Shown piece after piece: positions 44,451-55,371 of a stretch of 64,000 nt of DNA (position 1 is the stretch's first letter; each line of letters starts with the position of its first letter). The notes under the pieces were generated by a model. It saw nothing but the letters and a program-made list of their open reading frames with translations. It ran no database searches and was not told the DNA's origin. A program made the position numbers and the translations under genes. This stretch comes from Pollenia angustigena (Eukaryota; Arthropoda; Insecta; Diptera; Polleniidae): positions 233,111,127 to 233,175,126 of the forward strand of contig OV884056.1 in assembly GCA_930367215.1 (NCBI GenBank), in the 5' to 3' direction.

Positions 44451-44798
44451 ATATCTACCCAAATCTAAGTAAAATATTTCAAATTTTCGTTTCGCTCGTC
44501 AGTAAAGCTACGAGCGGGAGGTCATTTTCTACCCTTCGTCGAATAAACACATGGCCTGGATCAACAATGACAGAAGATAGACTGTACTGTCTAAATTTGC
44601 CTCACAAGGAAATCATAAATTGCTTATTTAAAAAGATTAATGTATATTGAGCTGATCTTGTATTTTATTTAGCCTTTTTGTTGAGTTTTTTTAATTAGGG
44701 TGATGACTGTTTTTGGACAAAATTTATTCATCCCACCACGCGATGGGCAATTTAGTATTGATAATGAAAATAATTTTTTGAAGCCATTTTGGCCAAAA

Positions 44799-45430
44799 AA
44801 GTTTCCGCACCAAATGCAATTTCTAAACCTTTTTTTTTAATTTCCATACACATTATATATGGTACATTTATTGTCTATATATGCTTTATATTTTAGCCAA
44901 CATATTCATAAATGATTATAAAATTTAATAAACGTTTATTAAGGTCAATTTTCATAGAAAATTTGGTTTTCAAGCCTTTATTAATTTAAAATACAGGCAT
45001 AAATACATTAATGAAATAAATTTTAAGTTTAAAGTGCGAGTTGATTTACATAATGGAAAAATATCTTGTGCAACTTTAATAGCTCGTTCCGCGCATATAT
45101 TACTACGCTGCTGAAAATTATCACTGTTTCATATATCCGCCAAACAACTCATCTATCACAACATCTATTTTCATTCAAATTTAGTTTATTAAAAAAACCG
45201 CGAAATAGAGTCGCGATTTTTTTGCACCCTTCTTCCGTACAAATGGTTATTTCTTGTTATAGTTATTCATGAAATTATTAGAAAATACTTTAAATTTTGT
45301 AATTAAATGTTACAGCCAGTTCATGGATTTCGAACGTCATCGTTCGATATCGTTAAACAGGCAGTTAATTTTGTAAAGTAAGAAGAAAAATTTAAATTCA
45401 AAACTTTATCGCGTTTGGTGCGGAAACTTT
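44799..45430. mobile_element. MITE with AAAGTTTCCGCACCAAA termini
   Basis: Inverted termini AAGTTTCCGCACCAAATGC and AAAGTTTCCGCACCAAACGC. The 632-bp interior is AT-rich and non-coding. The target duplication is not clear. Confidence 0.55.
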
Positions 45431-45544
45431 CTTCACGATCGCGAAAAAGTAATAAATCATTTCTTAATATTTTTTCACGGTCTATACGGCTATGCGATTA
45501 AGAATTTGATATTCGCAAAAATTCCAAAAGTACACATACTGTTT

Positions 45545-45637
45545 TTAATAAACTTTTAAAAACAAATTTTTTACATTTTTGTATCGTACAAAATTCCCCC
45601 CCCCCCCCCCCCCTAGGTTCAAGCTCGATCCGCGCCT
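45545..45637. repeat. Repeat end with homopolymer C tract (copy 2)
   Basis: Matches 1-112, here with a C run of about 17. Confidence 0.55.
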
Positions 45638-46009
45638 GGTGTGTATGTTAGCATAAATGTACCCAATCGACCAAGACTTTCGTTAATGATATTTGCTTTT
45701 TATGTATCTCGAACATTTACTGTTTAAATCTTTCGAGATCGATAATTGAAAATTCTTTATATGTCGCTCAGTTTAGTCCCAGAAAGCTTACGATTTCGAA
45801 GGTTCGATATAGAATTAGAAACGCAGATTTAGCAATATCAATTGCGGTTTGAAAATTCCTTTGCTAATGTTTCGATAGTGGTATCGAAAAATGTCTGCAA
45901 AAAACATATTTTTAAATATTGTGAAATGTTTACACAAGATAACTTTGACGATATCAAGAAACCTAATCTGGGGATATTGTTAGCAGTCATATGTACATTT
46001 TATTTTTTA

Positions 46010-46146
46010 TTTTTTTTTTTTTTTAATTCCCTAAGCTTATCCCAAAGCTCTACGCAGGAAAGAAATAAGAGTCTCTGGCGGGAATCGAACCCGCTAACAC
46101 GGCGCTGATAGACAAGCTCACTACAAGCTAGCCTACCGGAGCGCTC
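46010..46146 (-). mobile_element. tRNA-derived SINE, copy 1
   Basis: Read on the minus strand: a head GCGCTCCGGTAGGCTAGCTT, an A-box-like GGCTAGCTTGTAGTGAGC, a perfect B box GGTTCGATTCC (46091-46081), then a tail (ACTCTTATTTCTTTCCTGC...AAGCTTAGGGAATT) and an A run. About 137 bp. Two other copies are at 53922-54075 and 54258-54396. A polymerase III promoter with a tRNA-unrelated tail and poly(A) defines a tRNA-type SINE. Confidence 0.78.
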
Positions 46147-47599
46147 ATCGATATCGCTAAGTATTCGTCATTACTATCGTTATTATTATATTAATTACTG
46201 GCATATACCCGCCACTTCGTTAGCGTCTCCTTTTTCTTCGTTGGCATATTTTATGCCAAAGTTTATTTTTCTAGGCTTAAACTTGTATATATTCTAGCAT
46301 TGAACCCGCTACTTTAGAAGAAACAAAAAGCTTAAGAAAAATATCAAATTTCCCGTATTTTTTTTTTTTTTTTTTTGGTTACTATATTTTTCCCCCATTA
46401 AAGTATCAAAAATTTCAGTATTGAAGTCATATGTCAATGAATGAAAAAAGTACTAAATTTGTGTACGTATTTTTTTTTTTTTTTTTTTTTTTTTTGATAA
46501 GTTTCTAATGTGGTATTAACTTTGTTTCTATGTTTATTGGTTCAAAAGATAGATGGGGTGGCAAAAAAGTAATAAGATTCAGATTTTCCCTGTTTACTCC
46601 CTAATAGGGCCGAATTTGAAAAAAGTACCAGATAACTGTCCGCTTATTTTTCTTAAGAACAACGATAACTATTACATTGATTTAGCATCTCATTTTTTTG
46701 CAGATATAAGGTTACCGAATTTTCCCGTTTTTACCTATTTTTACCCCCTAAACATTCGAATTTCGAAAATTCCCGTCTTAGTAGATCGATTTGGGGAGTG
46801 ATCAATCGCTAGTCCAAATTTCAAGTTTCTAGGGTCAGCGGTTTGGGCTTGGCGATGATGAATGAGTCAGTCACTCAAGCAACTCTTTTATATATATACT
46901 TGTAGATTATATTATTGTATGTTCATGAATTAAATTATTTTATTAATTATTTAAAAAAAAAAAATATTTTTATTATCCTAAAAATTTTTAAGATTCATGG
47001 ATTAAATAAAATAAATAAAAGAAAATTGGTTTGTTTATTTTTTGGCTAAGAGGTCTTCACCTCTCCTCCCAGTTTTTGTCCTTTTAACTGGTAGATCGAT
47101 GTTTTCGACAGCTTGTCATGAGCATATTTAATATCCTCAAAGATATTTTGTCGAAGTCATCGTCTCAAAGGCCAAACTTGCTTGTGAAAGAGTCTAGATA
47201 CATAAACTGAAAGAAAGATTTAAAATATATAGGTACATATACATAAGTACATAAAAATTAGCTTTTAAAATTTTCTTACTGCGAAAAGCTAGAGTTAGTC
47301 TGCATTCCTTATAAATTTTTTTCGTACTTGTTCTACTACATGAACATTTTTCTGCTAGGATGTCAGCTTATATCCTTTTCCAACATGCTCTTATAAACTT
47401 GTCGAACGCTTTTTTTCTCAGACTGGTTTTTTCTGGATGGAAATTAAATAAATGTTTTTACATATCGCACTGCTTCTTCTAAAGGGGTTAACTCAAAATT
47501 TATGTATTTTCAGTAGAGACAAAAAACTGTTTCCTTTTTATATGTATGTACTCTTATACAAAAGGGATACAATTGCATTTTTTTTTTTTAAGAAACTGA
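46147..47599. other. No gene seen; repeat traces
   Basis: Two long T runs (46361-46376; 46471-46494). The block GGGCCGAATTTGAAAAAAGT with CTGTCCGCTTATTTTTCTT (46607-46656) recurs at 61795-61850 inside an inverted-repeat element. AGGGTCAGCGGTTTGGGCTT and AATGAGTCAGTCACTC (46833-46877) look like another dispersed repeat. No coding region is supported. Confidence 0.4.
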
Positions 47600-49190
47600 T
47601 CTATATATGACCACTAGGTGGCCGCAAGTTATACGGAAAATTTTTTTTCGTATTTTCACTTGGCAAACCCCTTAGATTGATTTCAAATTAGAAAAAAAAT
47701 ATATATAAAAAATTTTAGATCGTTTGCATAGTTATTGGGCCCACAAAATTTGCTAAAATGCTATTTTTCTCACTATGGGTCGCTTTAATTGTTGATAATT
47801 TCCGTTATATTTATTTTAGAGAAAAATCTTATTCACAAATATTCTAGGGCTATATCTTATGAACAATGTTGCTCTGTATTAGTTTTCTTTAACATGAATA
47901 TTTTATCCAGGAAAAACCAAATTAAAAAATAACACCGAAATTTTCACATATCTTCGCATCCTTATCCTGGTGATTACACTACGTGACAAATTTCAACAAG
48001 GTCGTGACCAAATGAATCTGACAGCTAATCTGTATGTAAAACTTTCCCCTGAATCCGAATATGAGGTCAGAATTGTCAAAAGTACATGAACATTTCGGTG
48101 TAATTTTTTAATTTCGTTTTTTATGGATTAAATACACAGAAAAAATTATTGCCGAATTATTTTCAAACAAACGCTTGTTTGAAAATTTTTTTAATTTCTA
48201 TACATTTTTTTTACTGATTCAAACAATATTTTTGTTTGATTTTTATTTAACCAACAAAAATGTGGACAACTCTTCAAAAATATAATAAACGCGTTATTGG
48301 TGTCAAGTTTTCATAATTTTGTATGAAATATTTAACGTTCTTTAATGTTGTCGTCTTTTTGCTTTTTTTTATTTAATCGTAAGCAACACTTCTTTATGTG
48401 AAATATAAGAACAACAACAAAAAACACACACAGTCTATTTTTGGACGCTTTAAAAAAGTGCAATTATAAGAAAAACAATAGCAGAAACAACATTACAAGA
48501 AAAAAAATCCCGTATTCAATTTTTTAAAACTGTTTGGTTAAATACATTAAATACAAAAATAGAATGATGACGAAAAACATATCGAGTCGGTCTGCTGCCG
48601 TTTTTGGTTACATTTCTTCTTTAGCAAAGGAAATGATACAGCAACAGAGAGTGATAAAGAAAAAACATTGTGTTGTGTTTATAAATAAGACTTCGTTCAA
48701 AAATTATTCCAACAAAGAAAATGTGTCTCAAAGCCAGCCGGCGGCTCTGCTCATTGCTTGTGCAAAAACTTTTTTTTTTATTTTGAAATTTAGTATATGA
48801 ATTTCAGTAAACTTTTTGTTTGATTCAGTTAAATTATTTGTTTGAAAAAATCAGTGTTTTTTTTCAATAAACAAAATGCAAATAAATTGTTTGAATATGC
48901 GAAGAATTTGTTTATAGGACCGATTTCAGCCAAAAAAATTGTTTGATTCTACAAATTTTTTCTTTGAATTGGAAAAATAATTTTTTTGTGTATTGTTCAT
49001 AATACCTATAAAAAAAATATTACGGAAGTTATTAACAATTAAAGCGACCCATATTGAGAAAAATAGCATTTTAGCAAACTTTGTGAGCTCAAGGCACGCC
49101 CAATAAATATGCAAACGATCTAAATTTTTTTAATATATATTTCTTTCTAATCTGGAATCAATCTAAGGAGTTTGCGGCCACACTAATGTC
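47600..49190. mobile_element. Nested inverted-repeat elements
   Basis: The outer arms 47600-47830 and 49010-49190 are mirrored (AAAATGCTATTTTTCTCA...TGGGTCGCTTTAATTGTT). Inside, 47918-48117 is a MITE with AAATTAAAAAATTACACCGA-type ends whose core (TCGTGACCAAATGAATCTGA) recurs inverted at 58770-58912. A second inner pair, ACACAGAAAAAATTATT and mirror, spans about 48136-48992. No gene: the 88-residue frame at 48534-48800 has no recognised features. Confidence 0.55.
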
Positions 49191-49640
49191 CCATATGAAC
49201 CGACTACCTAAAATCACTTTAAGACGAATTTGTCACATACTTGTATCACTATCTTAATTATATTAGTTTCATGGAACGCTTTTATGAATCTTACAGCCAT
49301 ACTTAGAAAAGAGCGGGAAGCGTTTTGCAGCGGTAACAAATTCTTATTCCCATACAATTTGTATGTATGTGCCATACCGAAATAATGTGGCGGTAACGCA
49401 GCGGTAAAGCTTTACAATTGGAAAATCTGATTTTGATATCGAATTTAATAGCGAAGTAAAGTGCAAAAACAAGTAAATAAAGAAGGAGAAAAATAAGAAA
49501 GCAAAAATTATATTAGTAATTAGAACTCATTTTTTGAACTTTAAAATTTCGCTTTTTGAAAAAAATTTTTACTTAAAAATCACAAATACCAAAAACCAAT
49601 ACTGTAATGCAATATATTAGGTGCGTTTGAGTACTCTTAC
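49191..49640. other. No gene seen
   Basis: AT-rich DNA without recognisable features. Confidence 0.35.
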
Positions 49641-51637
49641 CAGGGTTGTGGACTATTTCTTATCAAAAAGCGCCGTGCCCCCAATCAAAAAGCGCCAAAT
49701 AAAATTAAAGTAAAAAACTTAATGAAATGTTAAGTTTTATTTATTACACTGGCCGTCAAAAGAAAATCGTTTTAAATAGAAATATATCAAATACAAAGAT
49801 TTTACAGGGCTAAGCTCAAAGCCGTTTTCAGTTTTTATATCAGGTCTAGTTTTTTATGGGCTAGACTTATATTTCGTCCGAAAAAAGGCGGTTATGCTAC
49901 ATACATTTTATCATAACTTGAGAACGATTTGTGCGATTTTGATCTTTTACAAATGATAATTTTTAAAATTTATTTTTAAAGTAGTGGCGGCCATTTTTTT
50001 AATGCAAATAAGTATGTACACATTTTAACCATTTATCACAAATCCAGGTATATTTTGAATAAAATAAGACTTAAAATCATAAAGATCAGTAAGCAAAATG
50101 TTAACTAGACGTGGTTGAATAAACTATTTGGATTCAGCACGCTAAAGCCAATTTGTTTCTTGATGCAAGAAATTTGATTCTGTTCAAAAACCAAAAATAT
50201 CTGACTAATATTAAATAAATGCTGCTTGATTTCAGAAATATCTTTCTTGTTTTTAATAAAACTAAGCTACTTTTGTATTTCTTGTTTTAAGAAATTTTTG
50301 ATCATATACCAAAAACGTGAATTTTTTGATCATGAGAAAATGTTTCTTTATTTAAGAAAGTTTAACTTAATACGAACAAAACAAGTTAAAATCAGGAAAT
50401 TATTTTTGAATTTTTTGTTTTAAGAAACGAAATGGATTACTTTAGAAAATAATAAACTTCTTACCTTGAATAATATGCATTTCAGAGTACTGTACATTAA
50501 AAGAATTTAAAACAAGTTAGAGTGCTATTTTGTGCCGAATCTTTGATACCCTCCACCGACAGTTCGAATGTTCCAGGAATAATATCTGTATGATGTTATT
50601 ATTATCTTAAACTGTGACGATTTGCTATTAATTATGGTTTTAGGCGACTAAACTGTTTTCCGGTAGTAGGGTTTATATGGGGCCTAGGGTAAGTTAAGGA
50701 CCGATCATCACGAAATTTCACAGCGTCATTTCTAGTCCTATAAAACTGTGACGAGCCAAAATTTGTTATGATTGCAATATTTTCTACGGTTTTAGGCGTA
50801 CTAAACTCTTTTCCGGTAGTACGGTTTATATGGGGCCTAAGGTAAATTATGGACCGATCATCACGAAATTTCACAGTAATATTTCTGGTCCTAAAAACTG
50901 TGACATACCAATTTTGTTACGCTAGCGTTATTTTTTAAGGTTTTCGGCTTACTTAACTGTTTTCCGGGAGTAGTGTTTATATGGGGCTTAGGGTAAATTA
51001 TGGACGGATCTTCACGTTATTTAACAGCGTCATCTCCAGTCAAATAAAACAAATTTTTGCAAAATCTTATCTCATTCCGTGCCTTGTGCCAGCATTTATG
51101 TTATTTTTTGTAACAAAATTATCAATTTTTTTAGGTGGTGGTTCCACATTTTGATTCATAGCTCTGGTCCTACTGAACCGATTTTGCTGGATTTCAATCC
51201 CAAACTGCTTAGGATAACTACAAGCAATTTGGCACCAAGTTTGTTCATTTCTTTTGAGTTGTTCGAAAGTGAGCGTGTTTTTAACAGACGAACAGACAGA
51301 CGGACATGGCTAAATCGACTTAGAATTACTCAAGGACCCAGAATATATATACTTTATGGGGTCTGAGATGAATAATAAAAAAGTTTCACACGCAATGACA
51401 AACTTAATATACCCTCTTCACAACTAATTGTGGTGGAGGGTATAAAAACGGAAACAAATTTTGGTTTAAGGTGTCTTTATTTTAATGTATGCAAATAAAA
51501 GTAAAAAAATGTTGGGTATCTATAAAAGCGCTAATTTCGCGCTCTTTTAAAACAAAGCGCTAAGGAAAAAATATGCGCCTTTTCGACAGTTAAAAACCGC
51601 TAAATCTAGCGCCAAAGGCGCTAAATTGGCAACTCTG
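49641..51637. mobile_element. hAT element, 1997 bp, carrying an INE-1-like repeat
   Basis: The termini are CAGGGTTG on the left and CAGAGTTGCC on the right (read inward), flanked by ACTCTTAC (49633-49640) and ACTATTAC (51638-51645), a 7/8 match. Subterminal 'aaagcgcc/gcgct' motifs occur at both ends. No transposase was recognised. Confidence 0.78.
50514..51448 (+). repeat. INE-1-like repeat with three 152-bp tandem units
   Basis: Starts AGTTAGAGTGCTATTTTGTG and ATACCCTCCACC, and ends TTGTGGTGGAGGGTATAAAA. Between them a unit of about 152 bp (CGGTAGTAGGGTTTATATGG, ...GACCGATCATCACGAAATTT) occurs three times, with corresponding bases at 50661, 50814 and 50965. The right part (AACAGACAGACGGACATGGC, then GAATATATATACTTTATGG) closely resembles the INE-1/DINE termini of Drosophila. 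Nested in the hAT. Confidence 0.65.
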
Positions 51638-51937
51638 ACTATTACAGTAAAATGAGTAAATGAGTAAACTGAAAAATTTGCTCTCACTAAAAGCTGTTGT
51701 CCAAAAATTACGCGAACGCAAAATTTGTAAAAATTCGTAAAATAAAGGCAACAGCTGATGGCAAATAATTTAAGTGTTGAAAAATGTTTACACTTTTGAC
51801 TACTTAACTGTTTTCTTATCGGTACTCGATTAAATACTTTTTGTAACTCGAGCATTTTTGGAAAATACAAGCAAACTTTTTTTTTTTTTTTTTTGACAAT
51901 TTTTTCACAATTTGTATGCTGTTTAATAATACGATTT

Positions 51938-52140
51938 CCGAATGACGTGCTAAATTGCTAGTTTTTTCATATTTGATAAATACACTGAAATTTATTGTTG
52001 AGGGAAAGCTAGCTTCTATGCGCATTTCGCCGGTTGCTTAGACCAGCTCATCAGGAAACCTTTTCCAAAGATTTTAGAAAAGCCAAAAATATTAAACAAA
52101 TAAAACTCTAAAGCGAATAAGAGTTATAAACACTCTTGTT
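51938..52140 (-). repeat. Element X fragment
   Basis: Inverted relative to 4440-4720: CGTGCTAAATTGCTAGTTTT, TTGAGGGAAAGCTAGCTTCT and TCAGGAAACCTTTTCCAAAG occur in order. The rest of 51638-52908 is AT-rich DNA without a supported gene. Confidence 0.55.
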
Positions 52141-53003
52141 TGTTACTTTGGTTTGTTAACCTTTTGAAAGATATGTTTTTTGAGTTACTAAATTTTACTG
52201 CAAAAATTTCTGCACTAAAAATTTGTAAGTACTCAGTAAAACAACTGCCACTTTACGCTCTCAATTTGTGTTCTCATTTACTGTTTCGATACTGTATTTT
52301 GTGTATTTACCCAGTAAAAAAATTTGTGTTTTTTTAAGCACTACAGAGAAAAAGCGCATACTCAAGCGCTTCAATTAGAGAGCTCTTATAAAGCAGTAAA
52401 TGATCACGAATAAAATATACAAAAAAGCTGATATTTTTAGTGCTGACAACGAAGAGGGTTTTTAAGCGAAAAAAAAAAATATATTATGGTTTACGAAAAT
52501 GATTGAAAAAAGGCATTTAAACAAGTAAAAGCAAAACATTAATGAATATGTTAATATAGTTAGCCCTTAGAAAAGCACTCTAGGAGCGCTTTGTTTGCAT
52601 GTTAAAAGAAGCGCTTATTGTCAGTAGAAAATAGTCCTCCAAACCGGGAACACTTCATACAAAAATCAGGCATCCCATCAGCAAGTTTGAAGCGATTTGA
52701 GGTATGTATTCATACAAAAAACCTGCTCCTTTTGGAGCACGTTTTTTACTGGGTAGTAAAATGCAGTAAAGTTCAGTACAAAATAGTAAAAACTTTTGTG
52801 TTCTCGAACACAACTATTATTGAGATAATCCGGGTTGTTATATCTATTTTTTTTGATAACCCTGTTTTTATCATTTTAAAGTAACGTTGCCGATCTTGTT
52901 AAGGCTTAAGGCTGAGTTAGGCAAACGTTGCTGTACGCGTTACTTACCGTCCCGTACTGTAAGAACGTTGGTGCACTTATACAACGCTTAAAAACGTATC
53001 ATA

Positions 53004-53384
53004 TCTCTGCAAATAAAATTGGGCCAACTGATCCATATTGACAAAATGGACTACTCCATGGACTGGTCCGATGTAGTGCAAGCATGGACCATGTCATTGT
53101 TAAAAAGTGTTTGTAGTGAGACGACATGTCTTCATTTTTTAACGACATGCTTTCGTTTATAAACGACTTCAAAACTAATCCTCTGGAGTATACCGTGGAG
53201 TAGTTTTTAAACTACTCCTAAGTGGTCCAAAGGTGGGTTATATGGTCCTCTCCTAGGACATTGTAATTTTAAATAGACCATGTTTGTTCCATACGTTTGG
53301 GTTACTTTTGGACTAGTACTGGTCTCTTGTGGGCTACTCTTTACACGCGTGTTTGGACTGGTGCTATTATTTGCAGGGATGTTT
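53004..53384. mobile_element. Nested MITE (CTGCAAATAA ends)
   Basis: The boundary comes from alignment to 31980-32704, where TCATAT is followed directly by the sequence resuming after 53384. Inverted ends CTGCAAATAAAA and CTGCAAATAATA. The interior has ATGGACTACTCCATGGACTG and similar short palindromes. Confidence 0.6.
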
Positions 53385-53921
53385 GTCACATGCATAAACA
53401 AAAGGCAATAGAATACATAAAACACAACACACAATGATGGGAATTAAAAATGTTCAAATGATGACCGCTGTGCAGAAAAAGTACCAATCATTTTAATGGT
53501 ATTAATACATATTTTGTATATGTATAAAAACATTAAAATTTGTATACATGAATATTTGTATTATAGATTTACAATAAAAAAATATGTATTTTAGAATATT
53601 CATACATGTACCAACATATATTAATATTGTTTTGTAAATGTGCATAGGGATGAAACGATACGAGTAAATACAAGTACATATTCGATTTTTTTATATAAGT
53701 ACCAAGTATTTTTGTAATCGATACTTAGCAACCGAGTACCAAGTAGTATCGGTAAAAAAATACTCGGTATCGGTCAAAAGTAATCGTTTCACTTTGGCAT
53801 TGAAATGAATCTTAAATTTTTGATTATTTTCCAAAGCTGGAGCAGCAGTAACGGTATCAAGAACCCGTTTGAGCACATATTATCCAGGTCCATTTCCTCA
53901 ATTTCTGGCTATAGGAAGTTC

Positions 53922-54075
53922 TTTTATTTTTTATTTTTTTTTTTAATTCCCTATGCTTATTCCCGCGAAGCTTGACGCTTGTCTGCAGGAAAGAAACCAG
54001 AGTCTCTGGCGGGAATCGAACCCGCAACCCCGGGGTTGATAGACTAGCTCACTACTAGCTAGCCTACCGGGGCAC
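53922..54075 (-). mobile_element. tRNA-derived SINE, copy 2
   Basis: Minus strand: head GTGCCCCGGTAGGCTAGCTA, perfect B box GGTTCGATTCC (54022-54012), then CTCTGGTTTCTTTCCTGCAG, GGGAATAAGCATAGGGAATT and an A run. Inserted within the mariner fragment. Confidence 0.8.
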
Positions 54076-54257
54076 TCTCGCCATCTCGCGATATCGAACA
54101 CCATTAACCGTAATTGGACCTCATTTTCGAAGAAGTACGGCCCGATAACGCCGCCAGCCGCAGAACTAACTGGGCAAGCATGCTCATATGTTTTCCCTCT
54201 TCCTAGAGACCCGGTTTGCTGAAATTACGCACAATTCTCCCGATTGTGGAAACATGT

Positions 54258-54396
54258 GTGCCCCGGTAGTATAGCTGGTAGCGAGCATGTCTATCAGCGC
54301 CGGGGTTGCGGGTTCGATTCCCGCCAGAGGCTCTGGTTTCTTTCCTACAGACACGCATAGAGCTTCGCGGGATTAGCTTAGGAAAAATAAAAAAAT
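54258..54396 (+). mobile_element. tRNA-derived SINE, copy 3
   Basis: Plus strand: head GTGCCCCGGTAGTATAGCTG, A-box region TAGTATAGCTGGTAGCGAGC, perfect B box GGTTCGATTCC (54311-54321), tail CTCTGGTTTCTTTCCTACAG, GGGATTAGCTTAGG, then an A-rich end. The head best preserves tRNA form. In inverted orientation to copy 2, about 180 bp away, in the same mariner fragment. Confidence 0.8.
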
Positions 54397-55371
54397 TTGG
54401 TTGATTATGCTGACCAAAAAAATCAAGACGTGCACGAAATGCATTTCGATTGAACGCCCATTTTCGTAAAAGGCTTTAACAATCTTAATGCGCTGCTCAA
54501 TTGTCAAATACTGAAACAAAGAAAGGTCAAATTAAGTTGCGCAAAAAACTTGACGTGAATTATCGTTTTACCACCCTTTATTTTATATATATCAATTTAA
54601 AAATAAAATACATAGTCTGGAATAAAAGGTGAATGAAGGTTGTTATCCTGAACGTTCTATAAAATTTTGTTTCCAAGATAAAAGATTTTTTGAAAGAAAA
54701 TTGGTACTAGGTCGTAAATAAAAGTGGTCTCAATTTTTGCACTTTTCGTTATTCACAAAAATTCTTATGGTTCGTAGTTCTTATTGTATTGTAAAACACT
54801 TATAAGAGAGTTTATAAGTGCTTCTTTCTATTATTTTATCATATAAACCGATACAAGTAACGATACAACTTAGTATCGATACTTTTTTTTCGATACATTG
54901 CAGGCGATACCATATCGAGTAAAAGTATCGATACCTTAGAGGTATCGTTTCATCCCTAAATGTGCATACACAAAACAAGGTTTTGTTACCATTTAAAGCC
55001 TCTTACATATTTCATATTTCTATTGTGTGTGTATATGCATTTGTTTATTATATACATCTAAACAAACTTAAGTACATTTGTATATGTCTATGGAAATAAG
55101 TTGTATTGTAAGTTGTTTTGTCGAAAGTTCATAGATATACTTAAAAAAAAGTACCAAAAAAAAGAGCGGAAACTAACGCTTTCAATTTAACACACAAGCA
55201 TCCCATCACTGCTTTACAACGCAACAACGGCATAAAAATCTATTTTATACAGATCGAGACGTTCCGTCAACGTGACATTTTAATTCAGTAAGCATTTGCA
55301 TTGTTTGCAAATAACAAAACGTATCATACTTTCCGTTAGGGAACGTGGACGTTCGGCTAACTCTGCCTTTA

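Larger units (their letters stand above)
40573..44650 (+). pseudogene. hAT transposase (ZMYM1/DUF4371-like), broken by three insertions
   Basis: Coding segments, in order: 40573-40867 (IYSIIFDESTDLSGKSQISL, then VVREEFIGFVV and LNNCVGDGTVGC), 42117-42849 (CPVMSAENGAVQNFC, then VEALEKISTFILRN, LQKQDIDLQKGSSLIKIL, VEVYNRVVGYIPLIEFIL), 43750-43802 (DAIINCDEDIY) and 44459-44650 (PNLSKIFQIFVSL, KATSGRSFSTLRRINTWPGS, TMTEDRLYCLNLPHKEIIN). The first carries the catalytic Asp of the RNase H-like fold (DESTD); the last is the hAT dimerisation domain (ATSGRSFSTLRR). The N-terminal zinc finger is absent. The order and spacing fit ZMYM1-like hAT proteins of insects. Several frameshifts remain even after removing the insertions, so the gene was already decaying or has decayed since. 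Confidence 0.8.
53872..54585 (-). pseudogene. DD41D mariner fragment, interrupted by two SINEs
   Basis: 53874-53920 and 54085-54170 align to 43280-43430 of the DD41D mariner (e.g. CGATATCGAACACCATTAAC; GTACGGCCCGATAACGCCGC), on the minus strand. 54420-54520 matches the transposase N-terminal region (CATTTCGATTGAACGCCCAT, CGCTGCTCAATTGT). The end at about 54575 reads CACCCTTTA, like a mariner terminus. Heavily decayed. Confidence 0.7.
53645..54958. mobile_element. hAT MITE (TAGGGATGAAACGATAC termini)
   Basis: Perfect 17-bp inverted termini and a perfect 8-bp duplication AATGTGCA (53637-53644; 54959-54966). The subterminal regions are rich in GTATCG/CGATAC repeats. The interior holds a mariner fragment with two SINE insertions; without them the hAT is only about 600 bp. 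Confidence 0.88.
52909..55368. mobile_element. Harbinger-like MITE, second copy, hosting a multi-level nest
   Basis: Starts AGGCTGAGTTAGGCAAACGT and ends (read inward) AGGCAGAGTTAGCCGAACGT; TTA flanks both sides (52906-52908; 55369-55371). Sequence outside the nested inserts follows 31980-32704 in order (e.g. GTTGGTGCACTTATA; CATACACAAAACAAGG). Two insertions split it: a MITE at about 53004-53384 and a hAT at 53645-54958. The intact homologue at 31980 gives the empty-site sequence at both points. Confidence 0.82.

Noticed and set aside
48534..48800. 88-residue plus-strand frame
   Set aside because: It sits inside nested inverted repeats with no recognisable motif.
46081..54321. Possible tRNA genes at the three GGTTCGATTCC motifs
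   Set aside because: The heads do not form a proper acceptor stem with their 3' sides and each continues into a shared non-tRNA tail with an A run, so they are SINEs.
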